From NCBI RefSeq assembly GCF_946892675.1, contig NZ_CAMPOV010000001.1, positions 1,462,033 to 1,526,032 on the forward strand: 64,000 bases of DNA, given 5' to 3'. Positions 27,428 through 36,030 of the stretch are shown here, piece after piece (within the stretch, counting starts at the first letter, position 1; every line of letters starts with the position of its first letter). The notes beneath the pieces were generated by a model. The model was not told the origin of the DNA. It did no database searches and saw nothing but the letters and a program-made list of their open reading frames with translations. The position numbers were made by a program, and so were the translations under genes. Source of the stretch: Arthrobacter sp. Marseille-P9274 (GTDB taxonomy: Bacteria > Actinomycetota > Actinomycetes > Actinomycetales > Micrococcaceae).

Positions 27428-27901
27428 CTATTGGGCCGGGTACGGGCCCGGGCCGGCGGTGGGATAAACGACGGCGGTGGCACCGTCGATGCGTTCGACC
27501 GCCACGCGCGCGCCTGCGGGTATGGCCGAGCCGTCACTCGAGCGGGCCGTCCACGTATCGCCGCCGATCTTGACCATTCCCGAGTGGTCCGTGACCGTCT
27601 CCAGCGCCAACGCTTGTTCGCCGATCAGGCGTTCGACGTTGGTCGCCTGTTCCCGGGAACCGCGCCGCAGGTGGCGGAGCGCGACCGGGCGGACAAAGAG
27701 CACCATCAGGAGGGCCACGACGCAGAAGACGACGACCTGCAGCCAGAAAGGCCAGCCCAGCAGCGCAGCGAACAGGGCAACCAGCGCTCCGGAGGACATC
27801 ATGATGAACAGCAGGTCGAGCGTCACAATCTCGATGATGGCCAGGAGCAGGAAGAGCGCCAGCCACAGGACCCAACTGCTGGTGATGAGCCAATCCAGCA
27901 C
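27428..27901 (-). CDS. NfeD family protein
   Basis: This 157-residue protein has three or four hydrophobic segments in the first 75 residues ('WVLWLALFLLLAIIEIVTLDLLFIMM' region onward), then a soluble C-terminal OB-fold domain beginning near residue 90 ('LIGEQALALETV') and ending in a Pro-rich tail. NfeD proteins are partners of SPFH proteins, and the gene is directly upstream of the stomatin-like gene on the same strand, which supports a two-gene operon. There is no protease domain, so it is the short NfeD form. The exact role is unknown. Confidence 0.88.
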   Translation of the reverse strand: MLDWLITSSWVLWLALFLLLAIIEIVTLDLLFIMMSSGALVALFAALLGWPFWLQVVVFCVVALLMVLFVRPVALRHLRRGSREQATNVERLIGEQALALETVTDHSGMVKIGGDTWTARSSDGSAIPAGARVAVERIDGATAVVYPTAGPGPYPAQ

Positions 27902-28067
27902 AGCTGCCTCCCTGGTCAGTGGCCGGCCGCCGGCAGCCAGCCCCGAATGTTACCGACATCACCATGATGCAGGATAATCGGGGCCCGTGCGGGACTGCGG
28001 CCGCTGGAACGTCCCCGCAGGCGGAACTGTTGTGGATTCGTGACCCGCCGCCGGCGGCAGCGAAGGG

Positions 28068-28934
28068 TCAGTGCCGCTTGCCGAAGATGCTGATCGTGAA
28101 GCGGGCCTCCACGCCCGCCAGGGGCGCCCCCGCGGCCTTATCCAGGGAGACCGGATCGACGTGGTGCGCATTCGGGCCCATCATGACGAGGTTGCGCAGA
28201 TCCTCCGGGCCCAGCTCCAGGGGCACCGCCAGCTCTTCGGTGCCCGCGGGCTCAAAATGGCTGCCGAGGGAGGCAGCCAGCCGTTCGGCCTTATCGGTGT
28301 CGATGGCCAGCAGCGGGACGATGCTCCGCAGCGTCTCCAGGTGGCCGGGGGCGGGCGTAACCACCAGCAGCCGGCCGCCGGGCCGCAGGATCCGCGCGTA
28401 CTCCTCGGGGTTCCGCGGTGCGAAGATGTTCAGCACGAGGTCTGCCGCGCCGTCCGCCAAGGGCAGCGCGCGCCACAGGTCCCAGACCACGCAGAGCGCC
28501 TGCGGACACGTGCGGGCGGCACGGCGCAGGGCATACTTCGACAGGTCGAGTGCCACCGCGCGGGACTGCGGAACGGCCTCCAGAACCGGGGCAAGATAGT
28601 GTCCCGTGCCGGCACCGGCGTCCACCACGACCGGCTCGGCGGCGCCGGCCAGCAGCCGTGCGGCGGCAGCGCGAACGGCGTCCATCAGCGGCCGGTAGTG
28701 GCCGGCGTCGAGGAACGCCGAGCGGGCGGCCACCATGTCCGCGGTGTCCGGGATGAAGGAAGTGCCCTTCCCGGTCAGCAGATTGACGTACCCCTGCCTG
28801 GCGCCGTCGAAAGCGTGCCCGCCGGCACAGCGGATGCCGCCGGCCACGGTGTCCGATGCCGGGGCCACTGGGGCGGAGCAGACGGGGCAGCGGAGCAAAG
28901 CGACGGCGTCGAGCGGGTTGCGGAGCGGCGGCAT
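28068..28934 (-). CDS. RlmA-type 23S rRNA (guanine-N1)-methyltransferase
   Basis: This 288-residue protein resembles RlmA, which methylates N1 of G745 or G748 in 23S rRNA; in producers the related TlrB confers macrolide resistance. A zinc-binding motif opens the protein: 'CPVC' (about 16-19) and 'CAGGH' (about 35-39), the CxxC...CxxxH pattern of RlmA. 'QGYVNLL' follows, then the SAM-binding 'VVVDAGAGTGHYLAPVL' near residues 100-116 and 'NIFAPRNPEEYARIL'. The target position cannot be told from sequence. It is minus-strand, between the NfeD gene and the deformylase. Confidence 0.85.
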   Translation of the reverse strand: MPPLRNPLDAVALLRCPVCSAPVAPASDTVAGGIRCAGGHAFDGARQGYVNLLTGKGTSFIPDTADMVAARSAFLDAGHYRPLMDAVRAAAARLLAGAAEPVVVDAGAGTGHYLAPVLEAVPQSRAVALDLSKYALRRAARTCPQALCVVWDLWRALPLADGAADLVLNIFAPRNPEEYARILRPGGRLLVVTPAPGHLETLRSIVPLLAIDTDKAERLAASLGSHFEPAGTEELAVPLELGPEDLRNLVMMGPNAHHVDPVSLDKAAGAPLAGVEARFTISIFGKRH

Positions 28935-28966
28935 AGACCGATCCTAGCTGCCGGCGGCGGGCGAGT

Positions 28967-29596
28967 TCAGAAGCCCAGTTCGGCGCGGGCGCGGGTGATG
29001 TCCGGCTGGGTCCAGCGGTGGGCGTATTCAGCGTTGCTGCAGAGTGATCGGCTCAGTGCCTTGTCGATGTAGATCGTCCCGTCCAAGTGGTCGGTCTCGT
29101 GCTGGGCGATCCGCGCCTGCCAGCCGCTGAGCTCGACGTCGGCACCGACCCCGTCCGCCCGCTGGTAGCTCAGTTCGACCCGGCGGTGCCGCTCCACCAC
29201 GGCCTGGTACCCGGCGAAAGAGAGACAGCCCTCGTAAAAGGCCGCGGTTCCACCGTCCAGCGACCGGTAGGCAGGGTTGATCACCGCCAGGAAATCCAGT
29301 TGCTCCCGCTGGCGCGTGCTCGCGACCTCCGGCGACACATCGTACCGATCCTCGAGCACGGCGAGCCGGAGCGGGATGCCCAGTTGCGGAGCGGCGAGTC
29401 CCACGCCCGGCGCGGCATGCATGACCCGGCGCATCAGCTTGAGCAACGCGTCTAGGACCGTGTCGTCCAGTTGGCCGTCGTAGGGCACAGCCGGCCGCCG
29501 CAGCACCGGATGGCCGACCTGGACGATGGCCGGCAGCGGCTCGGCGAGGACGCTTTCCACCGCGGAGCGGATTGACGACGGCGAGGCTTCACTCAT
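28967..29596 (-). CDS. def: Peptide deformylase
   Basis: This enzyme removes the N-formyl group from nascent proteins. The 209-residue chain has all three metal motifs: 'GVGLAAPQLG' at 64-73, 'EGCLSF' at 122-127 (Cys ligand) and 'QHETDHLDG' at 165-173 (two His and catalytic Glu). The insertion between motifs 1 and 2 is longer than in E. coli, as in many actinobacterial type III enzymes. A longer upstream frame exists, but ATG 29596 gives the normal start ('MSEASPSSIRSAVESV'). It is divergent from the AraC-type gene; the 198-bp region between should hold both promoters. Confidence 0.95.
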   Translation of the reverse strand: MSEASPSSIRSAVESVLAEPLPAIVQVGHPVLRRPAVPYDGQLDDTVLDALLKLMRRVMHAAPGVGLAAPQLGIPLRLAVLEDRYDVSPEVASTRQREQLDFLAVINPAYRSLDGGTAAFYEGCLSFAGYQAVVERHRRVELSYQRADGVGADVELSGWQARIAQHETDHLDGTIYIDKALSRSLCSNAEYAHRWTQPDITRARAELGF

Positions 29597-29794
29597 GCGC
29601 GCAGGTCCGGCCTTTCGGGGGTTGGAGGTGCGGGTCTCTTCCCATCTTGCCCGAGGAACGACACCCGGCGGAACGACCGGCGCCCAGGCACGCGCCGTCG
29701 TCGTACGCCTTCGACAACCTCCCGCGATGGGGCACTCCGGTGGCGGGCAGCCGGACGCTGGACAACCGCCCCGCGACGTGGCACGATCGCGCAC

Positions 29795-30241
29795 GTGCCC
29801 GCCAAACCCGAAACGGATCACCTGCGTGACCTCGCACGGCTACGTCGCGTTCGTGACCGGATGGACAGGGAGTACGCGCAGCCGCTGGACGTCGAAGCAC
29901 TCGCTCGCGGAGCAAACATGTCCGCCGGGCACCTCAGCCGCCAATTCCGGCGCGCCTACGGCGAGTCCCCGTACGCCTACCTGATGACGCGGCGCATCGA
30001 ACGCGCGATGGCCCTGCTGCGCACCGGCGACCTCAGCGTCACGGACGTCTGCTTCGCCGTGGGTTGCTCGTCGCTGGGAACTTTCAGCACGCGGTTCACC
30101 GAACTGGTCGGGGTGCCGCCCAGCGTGTACCGCCGCAGGGCCGCGCGCGGGGAAGCCGGGTTGCCATCCTGCGTGGCAAAGCAGGTGGTCAGACCGGTCA
30201 GGAATCGAGAAGCGCCGGCCGTCGAAGCGCAACTAGCATGA
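29795..30241 (+). CDS. AraC family transcriptional regulator (short)
   Basis: This 148-residue regulator consists almost entirely of the AraC DNA-binding domain (about residues 20-125) with two helix-turn-helix units: 'LDVEALARGANMSAGHLSRQFRRAYG' in the first and 'VTDVCFAVGCSSLGTFSTRFTELVG' in the second. It has no sensor domain, so the signal is unknown. It starts at GTG 29795, and its stop overlaps the VOC gene start by 4 bp (ATGA), so it heads an operon with the VOC protein and the UvrA-like ATPase. This order (AraC, VOC, UvrA-like) recurs in actinobacteria, as I recall. Confidence 0.9.
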   Translation: MPAKPETDHLRDLARLRRVRDRMDREYAQPLDVEALARGANMSAGHLSRQFRRAYGESPYAYLMTRRIERAMALLRTGDLSVTDVCFAVGCSSLGTFSTRFTELVGVPPSVYRRRAARGEAGLPSCVAKQVVRPVRNREAPAVEAQLA

Positions 30242-30657
30242 CAGCCATGGACATCACCATTCACTCAAGCTTCCTGCCCCACAACGACCCGGAGGCCTCC
30301 CTGTCGTTCTACCGCGACACGCTCGGCTTCGAGGTCCGCAACGACGTCGGCTATGGCGGCATGCGCTGGATCACCGTTGGTCCCGCCGGTCAGCCCGCTA
30401 CGTCCATCGTGCTGGAGCCGCCGATGGCCGATCCGGGTGTTACCGACGACGAGCGCCGCACCGTTGCCGAGATGATGGCCAAGGGGACGTTCGCCCGCGT
30501 CCTCCTGGCGACCACCGATCTCGACGGTGCCTTTGCGCGTCTGCAGGCCGCCGGCGCCGAGGTGGTCCAGGAGCCCATCGACCAGCCGTACGGCGTCCGC
30601 GACTGCGCCTTCCGGGACCCTGCGGGCAACCTGATCCGCCTCCAGGAATTGCGCTGA
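30238..30657 (+). CDS. VOC (glyoxalase/bleomycin resistance) family protein
   Basis: This 139-residue protein has the vicinal oxygen chelate fold: paired beta-alpha-beta-beta-beta units with 'HNDPEASLSFYRDTLGFEVRNDV' in the first and 'LLATTDLDGAFARLQAAGAEVVQEP' in the second, closing with 'CAFRDPAGNLIRLQEL'. The family includes drug-binding and metal-dependent enzymes; the specific ligand is not known. ATG 30238 overlaps the AraC stop and may be used; ATG 30247 is the alternative. It sits between the regulator and the UvrA-like gene, suggesting a role in handling the same compound. Confidence 0.9.
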   Translation: MTAMDITIHSSFLPHNDPEASLSFYRDTLGFEVRNDVGYGGMRWITVGPAGQPATSIVLEPPMADPGVTDDERRTVAEMMAKGTFARVLLATTDLDGAFARLQAAGAEVVQEPIDQPYGVRDCAFRDPAGNLIRLQELR

Positions 30658-30804
30658 GCGCTGCGGTGCCCCGCCCGGAGTCAGCGCGCCAAGGGCAGCG
30701 CCGTTTCGGCGGAGCGCGTACCGGGCCACTCGATTAAGGTGGACAACGGACCGTTGCCGCGCGCCGCGCCGAGGCAGGACAGCTGATAGAGAGATGGAGA
30801 CACG

Positions 30805-33192
30805 ATGAGCATGGACACGAGGACGACGTCAGAGTCGCCAGGACTGCCCGTTGCCGACACCCACGACCTGATCCGGGTAGAGGGCGCGCGCGTGAACAAC
30901 CTCAAAGACGTCAGCGTCGAGATTCCCAAGCGACGCCTGACGGTGTTCACCGGTGTTTCGGGCTCGGGCAAGAGCTCGCTGGTCTTCGGCACGATCGCCG
31001 CGGAGTCGCAGCGGATGATCAATGAGACCTACAGCGCGTTCGTCCAAGGCTTTATGCCGACGCTCGCGCGGCCCGAGGTCGACCTGCTCGAAGGATTGAC
31101 GACGGCGATCATCGTGGACCAGGAGCGGATGGGCGCCAACCCCCGTTCTACCGTCGGCACGGCCACCGACGCCAACGCGCTGCTGCGCATCCTCTTCAGC
31201 CGGCTCGGCGACCCGCACATCGGTTCGCCGAACGCCTACTCCTTCAACGTCCCCTCGGTGTCGGCCAGCGGCGCCATCACCGTCGAACGCGGCGGGAAGA
31301 CCAAGGCCGAGAAGGCCACGTTCCACCGGCTCGGCGGCATGTGCCCGCGCTGCGAGGGAATGGGTTCGGTGAGCGACTTCGACCTGTCGGCGCTGTACGA
31401 CGACACCAAGACCCTCGCCGAGGGCGCGCTGACGGTGCCCGGGTACAGCATGGACGGCTGGTATGGCAGGATCTTCAGCGGCGCCGGGCTGCCGATGGAC
31501 AAGCCCATCGCGAACTTCAGCAAGAGGGAGTTGCACAAGCTGCTCTACAGCGAGCCGGAGAAGATCAAGGTCGAGGGCGTAAACCTGACGTACGAGGGCC
31601 TGATCCCCAAGATCCAGAAGTCCATGCTCTCCAAGGACCGCGAGGCAATGCAGCCGCACATCCGGGCCTTCGTCGACCGGGCGATCACCTTCACCACCTG
31701 CCCTGACTGCGCCGGCACCCGTCTTGCCCAGGAGGCGCTGTCCTCCAAGATCCGCGGGAAGAACATCGCCGACGTCTGCGCGATGCAGATCAGCGACCTG
31801 GCCGGATGGGTACGGGACCTCGATGAGCCCTCGGTGGCGCCGCTGCTGAAGGGGCTGCGGCACCTGCTCGATTCCTTCACGGAGATCGGCCTGGGCTACC
31901 TGTCCCTGGACCGGCCGGCAGGCACACTGTCCGGGGGAGAGGCGCAGCGGACCAAGATGATCCGCCACCTCGGTTCATCACTCACGGACGTGACCTATGT
32001 GTTCGACGAGCCGACGATCGGCCTGCATCCCCACGACATCCAGCGGATGAACAACCTGCTCCTGCAGCTGCGGGACAAGGGCAATACGGTGCTCGTGGTC
32101 GAACACAAGCCGGAAACCATCGCCATCGCCGACCACGTCGTCGACCTCGGTCCGGCCGCTGGCACCGGCGGCGGCAGCGTGTGTTTCGAGGGCAGCGTCG
32201 AGGGGCTGCGCGGAAGCGACACCATCACCGGTCGCCACCTCGGCGACACGACGAGCCCCAAGAAAACGGTCCGCCAGTCCTCCGGGGCGCTCGAGATCCG
32301 CGGCGCGGCAACGCACAACCTCAAGGGTGTCGACGTCGACGTCCCCCTCGGGGTGTTGTGCGTCGTCACCGGTGTGGCGGGCTCCGGCAAGAGCTCCCTC
32401 ATCCACGGCTCGGTAGCCCGCCGGCCGGGCGTCGTCGTGATCGACCAGAGCGCGATCAAGGGCTCTCGGCGCAGCAATCCCGCCACGTACAGCGGCCTTC
32501 TCGAGCCAATCCGCAAAGCATTCGCCAAGGCCAACGGTGTTAAGCCGGCTCTCTTCAGCTCGAATTCCGAGGGCGCTTGCCCCACATGCAACGGTGCGGG
32601 CGTAATCTACACCGAGCTGGGTGTCATGGCGACGGTCGAATCTACCTGCGAAGAGTGCGAGGGCAAGCGGTTCCAGGCTGCGGTGCTGGACTACACGCTC
32701 GGGGGCCGGAACATTGCCGAGGTGCTGGCGATGCCGGTGGCCGAAGCCGAGGAATTCTTCGGTACCGGGGAGGCACGCACACCCGCAGCCCACAAGATCC
32801 TCGACCGCCTCCACGACGTGGGACTCGGTTACCTCACCCTCGGCCAGCCCCTGACCACGCTGTCCGGTGGTGAGCGCCAGCGGCTCAAGCTGGCCACCCA
32901 GATGGCCGAGAAGGGTGATGTCTATGTCCTGGACGAGCCGACGACAGGCCTGCATCTCGCCGACGTCGAGCAGCTGCTCGGCCTGCTCGACCGGCTCGTC
33001 GATTCCGGCAAGTCGGTCATAGTGATCGAGCATCACCAGGCGGTCATGGCGCATGCCGACTGGATCATCGATCTCGGACCGGGGGCCGGCCACGACGGCG
33101 GCAGGGTCGTCTTCGAGGGCACGCCCAGTGAGCTCGTCCACGACCGGTCCACACTCACGGGTGAGCACCTCGCCGCGTACGTCGGCCGCTGA
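30805..33192 (+). CDS. UvrA-like ABC ATPase (excinuclease subunit A paralogue)
   Basis: This 795-residue protein has two ABC cassettes of the UvrA class. Cassette 1 has Walker A 'GVSGSGKSS' at 50-58, zinc motifs 'CPRCEGMG' and 'CPDCAGTR', signature 'LSGGEAQR' and Walker B 'VFDEPTIGLHP'. Cassette 2 has Walker A 'GVAGSGKSS', 'CPTCNGAG' with 'CEECEGKR', signature 'LSGGERQR' and 'VLDEPTTGLH'. It is shorter than housekeeping UvrA (about 950), lacking the UvrB-binding insertion, and so fits the UvrA2/DrrC type linked to drug or DNA-adduct resistance. It follows the VOC gene by 147 bp in the same orientation. Confidence 0.93.
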   Translation: MSMDTRTTSESPGLPVADTHDLIRVEGARVNNLKDVSVEIPKRRLTVFTGVSGSGKSSLVFGTIAAESQRMINETYSAFVQGFMPTLARPEVDLLEGLTTAIIVDQERMGANPRSTVGTATDANALLRILFSRLGDPHIGSPNAYSFNVPSVSASGAITVERGGKTKAEKATFHRLGGMCPRCEGMGSVSDFDLSALYDDTKTLAEGALTVPGYSMDGWYGRIFSGAGLPMDKPIANFSKRELHKLLYSEPEKIKVEGVNLTYEGLIPKIQKSMLSKDREAMQPHIRAFVDRAITFTTCPDCAGTRLAQEALSSKIRGKNIADVCAMQISDLAGWVRDLDEPSVAPLLKGLRHLLDSFTEIGLGYLSLDRPAGTLSGGEAQRTKMIRHLGSSLTDVTYVFDEPTIGLHPHDIQRMNNLLLQLRDKGNTVLVVEHKPETIAIADHVVDLGPAAGTGGGSVCFEGSVEGLRGSDTITGRHLGDTTSPKKTVRQSSGALEIRGAATHNLKGVDVDVPLGVLCVVTGVAGSGKSSLIHGSVARRPGVVVIDQSAIKGSRRSNPATYSGLLEPIRKAFAKANGVKPALFSSNSEGACPTCNGAGVIYTELGVMATVESTCEECEGKRFQAAVLDYTLGGRNIAEVLAMPVAEAEEFFGTGEARTPAAHKILDRLHDVGLGYLTLGQPLTTLSGGERQRLKLATQMAEKGDVYVLDEPTTGLHLADVEQLLGLLDRLVDSGKSVIVIEHHQAVMAHADWIIDLGPGAGHDGGRVVFEGTPSELVHDRSTLTGEHLAAYVGR

Positions 33193-33311
33193 GGCACGGC
33201 CGGGAGAGGGCGGACGAAACCCCTCCCGGCCTCGCCCTTCACTTCGGCGACAGCAGCAGCCGGAGTCTTCGAGGGGGAGCGGAGTGCCGATTACCGCGGC
33301 CCTCGCGGGCC

Positions 33312-33533
33312 TTAAGGCGTGTTGCCAAACACTCCGGCATGGTCGTGAAGATCTTGGATGGTGTTACGAATACGGTCATCGAATGACTTCCCACGCCCGT
33401 ACAGCGCGAACATTCGTGGCTGGGCGGCAACGGGCGGGAACTGGAACTGGCGGACGAGCATGCAGAGTGCCTCCAGTCCGTGTTGCCGGAGCCGCTGATC
33501 AAGCGGAGGGAATTCTCGGCCCTTGGGTAAGAA
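33312..33533 (-). pseudogene. Possible gene remnant beside the dif region
   Basis: A stretch of 73 codons ending in TAA (33312-33314) reads as protein-like sequence with 'LDQRLRQHGLEALCMLVRQF' and, nearer the stop, 'RGKSFDDRIRNTIQDLHDHA'. The frame is closed upstream by a TAA that lies inside the left XerD-arm repeat. The only ATG is internal (33461). No family is recognised. It may be the 3' end of a gene cut by a recombination event, or chance. Confidence 0.25.
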
Positions 33534-33545
33534 TTATGTCAAGTA
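33533..33545 (+). repeat. Direct repeat of the XerD arm, left copy
   Basis: ATTATGTCAAGTA occurs here and again at 34003-34015, exactly 470 bp apart. The right copy is the XerD half of the dif-like site. The left copy lacks a matching XerC arm (CGGCCCTTGGG at 33517-33527 instead). Confidence 0.8.
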
Positions 33546-33986
33546 AACCGTTTCTGTCGGCCGCACCGGCGGTGCCATGAGGCGAGGGCCCGTCCACTCG
33601 GCATCGATCATGCCCGGTTGCTACCAGAGGCTCCGCACCACATTGCCGCCAGCATGGGTGGCTGACCGCAGGCAATCGAAGCCGATAATTTCCCGGCGGG
33701 GCCACGGCCAGCGGGTTACCTCGAACCGACATATTCGAACAGCAAGCCGCACAGCGGCGTGAGTGCATGCATCCGCACAGGAACGATGGCTGGTCTTCAC
33801 CAAACCGCTCCAGCGCAAGACGCTGGCCCTAGCGGTGGTCGAGCTAGCTGCGGTTCAGCTCATCCAAACACAGCTTCCTGTGACTACATCAGATGCAGGT
33901 CAGTTGATCCGAATATGGCGACCCGCGACGAGCCAACACGGTGACGTGTCAGCGCACAGAACCCTGCCTCCCAGGCCCTTCTCCAG

Positions 33987-34014
33987 TTCGCCGATAATCT
34001 ACATTATGTCAAGT
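33987..34014 (+). other. dif: dif-like XerC/XerD recombination site
   Basis: The site has the 28-bp dif architecture: an 11-bp XerC arm TTCGCCGATAA, a 6-bp centre TCTACA and an 11-bp XerD arm TTATGTCAAGT. The arm ends ATAA and TTATGT match E. coli dif at the same positions, and the XerD arm is the better conserved half, as usual. It lies in a gene-free stretch, and gene orientation changes from mostly plus to mostly minus around it. In cells, XerCD and FtsK resolve chromosome dimers at dif in the terminus. An integrated mobile element using a dif-like site is the alternative. Confidence 0.82.
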
Positions 34015-34218
34015 AGCGTTTTGATTGCCTCCTGATCGACAGGATCAACCCCTCCTCCGCCCACGCCTCAGGGACAGCACCAATGGCACCTGCTTGTCGG
34101 TCAACGCCTCGGTCCATTCGCACTCAATGCCGCACAGAACGATCCAGCACCCGGTTCTAGAGGGCTCGGGCGCTCGTGTCCACGGGCCGCATTGCGGCTG
34201 CCGAGCTATCCTCGGCAG

Positions 34219-35436
34219 ATGACCGCTCCTTCCGCCCTCATTTCAGGGGCGAGCATCGCCGGACCGGCTCTCGCTTTCTGGCTTGCACGCTGCGGCTGGC
34301 GCACGACGGTCGTCGAGCGGGCATCGGCGCTGCGCACGGGCGGGCAGAACGTCGACCTCAAGGGTGCCGGACTGGAGGTCATCGGCCGCATGGGATTGGA
34401 GGAGCAGGTCCGCGCTGCGCACACTGGAGAGCTGGGCTTGGAGTTTGTCGGGGCACGCGGCCAGGTTTTGGCTCGTTTTCCGGTCGGAGACACCAGCGGC
34501 ATGAGCCTGACCGCCGAGGTGGAGATTCTGCGCGGTGATCTCGCTGAACTGCTGGTATCGGCGACGGGCAACAGCACCGAGTACCGTTTCGGGGACCGGA
34601 TCACCGGCGTGAAGCAGGAAGACGGGGCCGCTCTGGTCTCGTTCGACCGCGCCCCCGCAGAAAGATTCGACCTCGTCGTCGCCGCCGACGGCATCGGATC
34701 CGACACCCGCCGACTGGTCTTCGGCGACGAGCCGTCCGTCCGGTCCCTGGGAGTGGAAGCGACTTGGGCGACGATCCCGCGGACCGTTTCGGACACCAAC
34801 TGGTGGCGCTGGTTCAATGCCCCCGGAGGCACGATATCCCTGCGCCCGGACCGCTACGGCACCATGCGGGTGCTCGTTACCCGCACGCTGTCCCGGGCAG
34901 AGCGTCACGACCCCGCCGACCAGCGGACCCCGGATCAACAGCGCTCCCTGCTGCGATGGACCTTTGCCGGCGCAGGTTGGGAAGCCGACCGCGTGCTCGA
35001 GGCGCTGGAGGACGTCGATGACCTGTACTTCGAGGCGATTGGGCAAGTGCGCGCTGCCCGATGGTCGTCCGGACCTGTCGTGCTGCTCGGTGACGCCGCC
35101 TCTTGCCCCTCGCCGGTGAGTGGCATGGGAACGACCCTCGCCGTCGTCGGCGCCTATGTGCTGGCCGGAGAGATCGCCTCGCACGCGGCCCTGGGCGAAG
35201 CCCTGAGCGGATACGAGCGGATCATGCGACCGTGGGCCGAGCAGGTGCAGAAACTTCCGCCGGGAACGCCCAGGATCGCCAACCCCATTTCCCGGCCAGG
35301 TGTCACCATTCTGCAGGCCGCAATTCGTGCCGCCGGCACCCCGTTGGTACGCGGCATCGCGGCGCGTCTGGGCCGGGGCCGCAACCCGACGGATGCCTTC
35401 GCACTCCCCGATTACGCCCACTTCGGAGCGCCGTGA
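34219..35436 (+). CDS. FAD-dependent monooxygenase (TetX/PHBH-like)
   Basis: This 405-residue flavoprotein of the class A hydroxylase group has the Rossmann dinucleotide motif 'ISGASIAGPALAFWLARCGW' (about 7-26) followed by the ribose-binding acid in 'VVER', the 'DG' motif 'DLVVAADGIGSDTRR' near 153-167 and the second FAD motif 'VVLLGDAASCPSPVSGMG' near 287-304. It would hydroxylate a small molecule using NAD(P)H and oxygen; the substrate is unknown. ATG 34219 is preferred over an upstream GTG/ATG because the Rossmann strand starts soon after it. It is the first gene right of the dif-like site. Confidence 0.9.
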   Translation: MTAPSALISGASIAGPALAFWLARCGWRTTVVERASALRTGGQNVDLKGAGLEVIGRMGLEEQVRAAHTGELGLEFVGARGQVLARFPVGDTSGMSLTAEVEILRGDLAELLVSATGNSTEYRFGDRITGVKQEDGAALVSFDRAPAERFDLVVAADGIGSDTRRLVFGDEPSVRSLGVEATWATIPRTVSDTNWWRWFNAPGGTISLRPDRYGTMRVLVTRTLSRAERHDPADQRTPDQQRSLLRWTFAGAGWEADRVLEALEDVDDLYFEAIGQVRAARWSSGPVVLLGDAASCPSPVSGMGTTLAVVGAYVLAGEIASHAALGEALSGYERIMRPWAEQVQKLPPGTPRIANPISRPGVTILQAAIRAAGTPLVRGIAARLGRGRNPTDAFALPDYAHFGAP

Positions 35437-35492
35437 GCCCATCGACACGGAAGCGAATGCGTTCGCGCCGGGCGCCTCCTACACTGAGGTGC

Positions 35493-35870
35493 ATGACATC
35501 CCGCATCAGCGAACTGGTCCTCGACTGCGCCGACCCCGAACGCCTTGCGAGGTTCTGGTGCGGGGTCCTCGGCTACGTGGAACTGGACCGGGAGGACGGT
35601 GCGATCGAGATCGGGCCGGCCGAAGCCGGATTCGGCGGACTGCAGCCCACCATCATCCTGAGCCCCGGCAGCGACCCCCGGACCGGTAAGCTCCCCCTGC
35701 ACATCGACGTCAACCCCGTGGACCGGGACCAGGACGCCGAACTGGAACGGCTGCTCGCGCTCGGCGCCCGTCCGGCCGACGTCGGGCAGACCGGCGACGA
35801 GCAGTGGCACGTCCTGGCCGACCCTGAGGGCAACGAGTTCTGCCTCCTGCGCAAGCGGCTAGAGCCCTAG
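35493..35870 (+). CDS. VOC family protein
   Basis: This 125-residue protein is a second vicinal oxygen chelate protein, of the single-repeat-pair type common in actinobacteria: 'ISELVLDCADPERLARFWCGVLGY' at the N-terminus, 'LHIDVNPVDRDQDAELERLLALGARP' in the middle and 'HVLADPEGNEFCLL' at the end. The metal-binding residues are incomplete, so it may bind rather than convert a ligand. A TACACT hexamer (35480-35485) ends 7 nt before the ATG, without a ribosome site, suggesting a leaderless message separate from the upstream monooxygenase. Confidence 0.88.
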   Translation: MTSRISELVLDCADPERLARFWCGVLGYVELDREDGAIEIGPAEAGFGGLQPTIILSPGSDPRTGKLPLHIDVNPVDRDQDAELERLLALGARPADVGQTGDEQWHVLADPEGNEFCLLRKRLEP

Positions 35871-36030
35871 CCTCAAGAGCGGTTTACGTCGGCTGAACCT
35901 CGATAGCACTGAATCCCACAGTGCGGTCGTGCCAGGGACGGTGATGCTGGAGCGCCCCTGCCGCCCGCGGATTCCATTCCGGGCACTCGCGGCAGCGGCT
36001 GTGCAGCAGTACCGGGATTGCATTCCCCTT

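Larger units (their letters stand above)
33193..34218. other. 1.03-kb gene-poor region containing dif and repeats
   Basis: Between the UvrA-like gene and the FAD monooxygenase I find no convincing intact gene. GC is visibly lower than on both sides. It holds a 73-codon open minus frame (33315-33533) with no known domain, a 13-bp direct repeat (33533-33545 and 34003-34015) and a 28-bp dif-like site at 33987-34014. A plus frame at 33763-34035 runs across the dif site and was not called. No tRNA or terminator stands out. Confidence 0.7.

Noticed and set aside
33763-34035. 90-codon plus frame across the dif-like site
   Set aside because: No recognisable domain, no good ribosome site, and it runs through the 28-bp site, which is expected to be non-coding.
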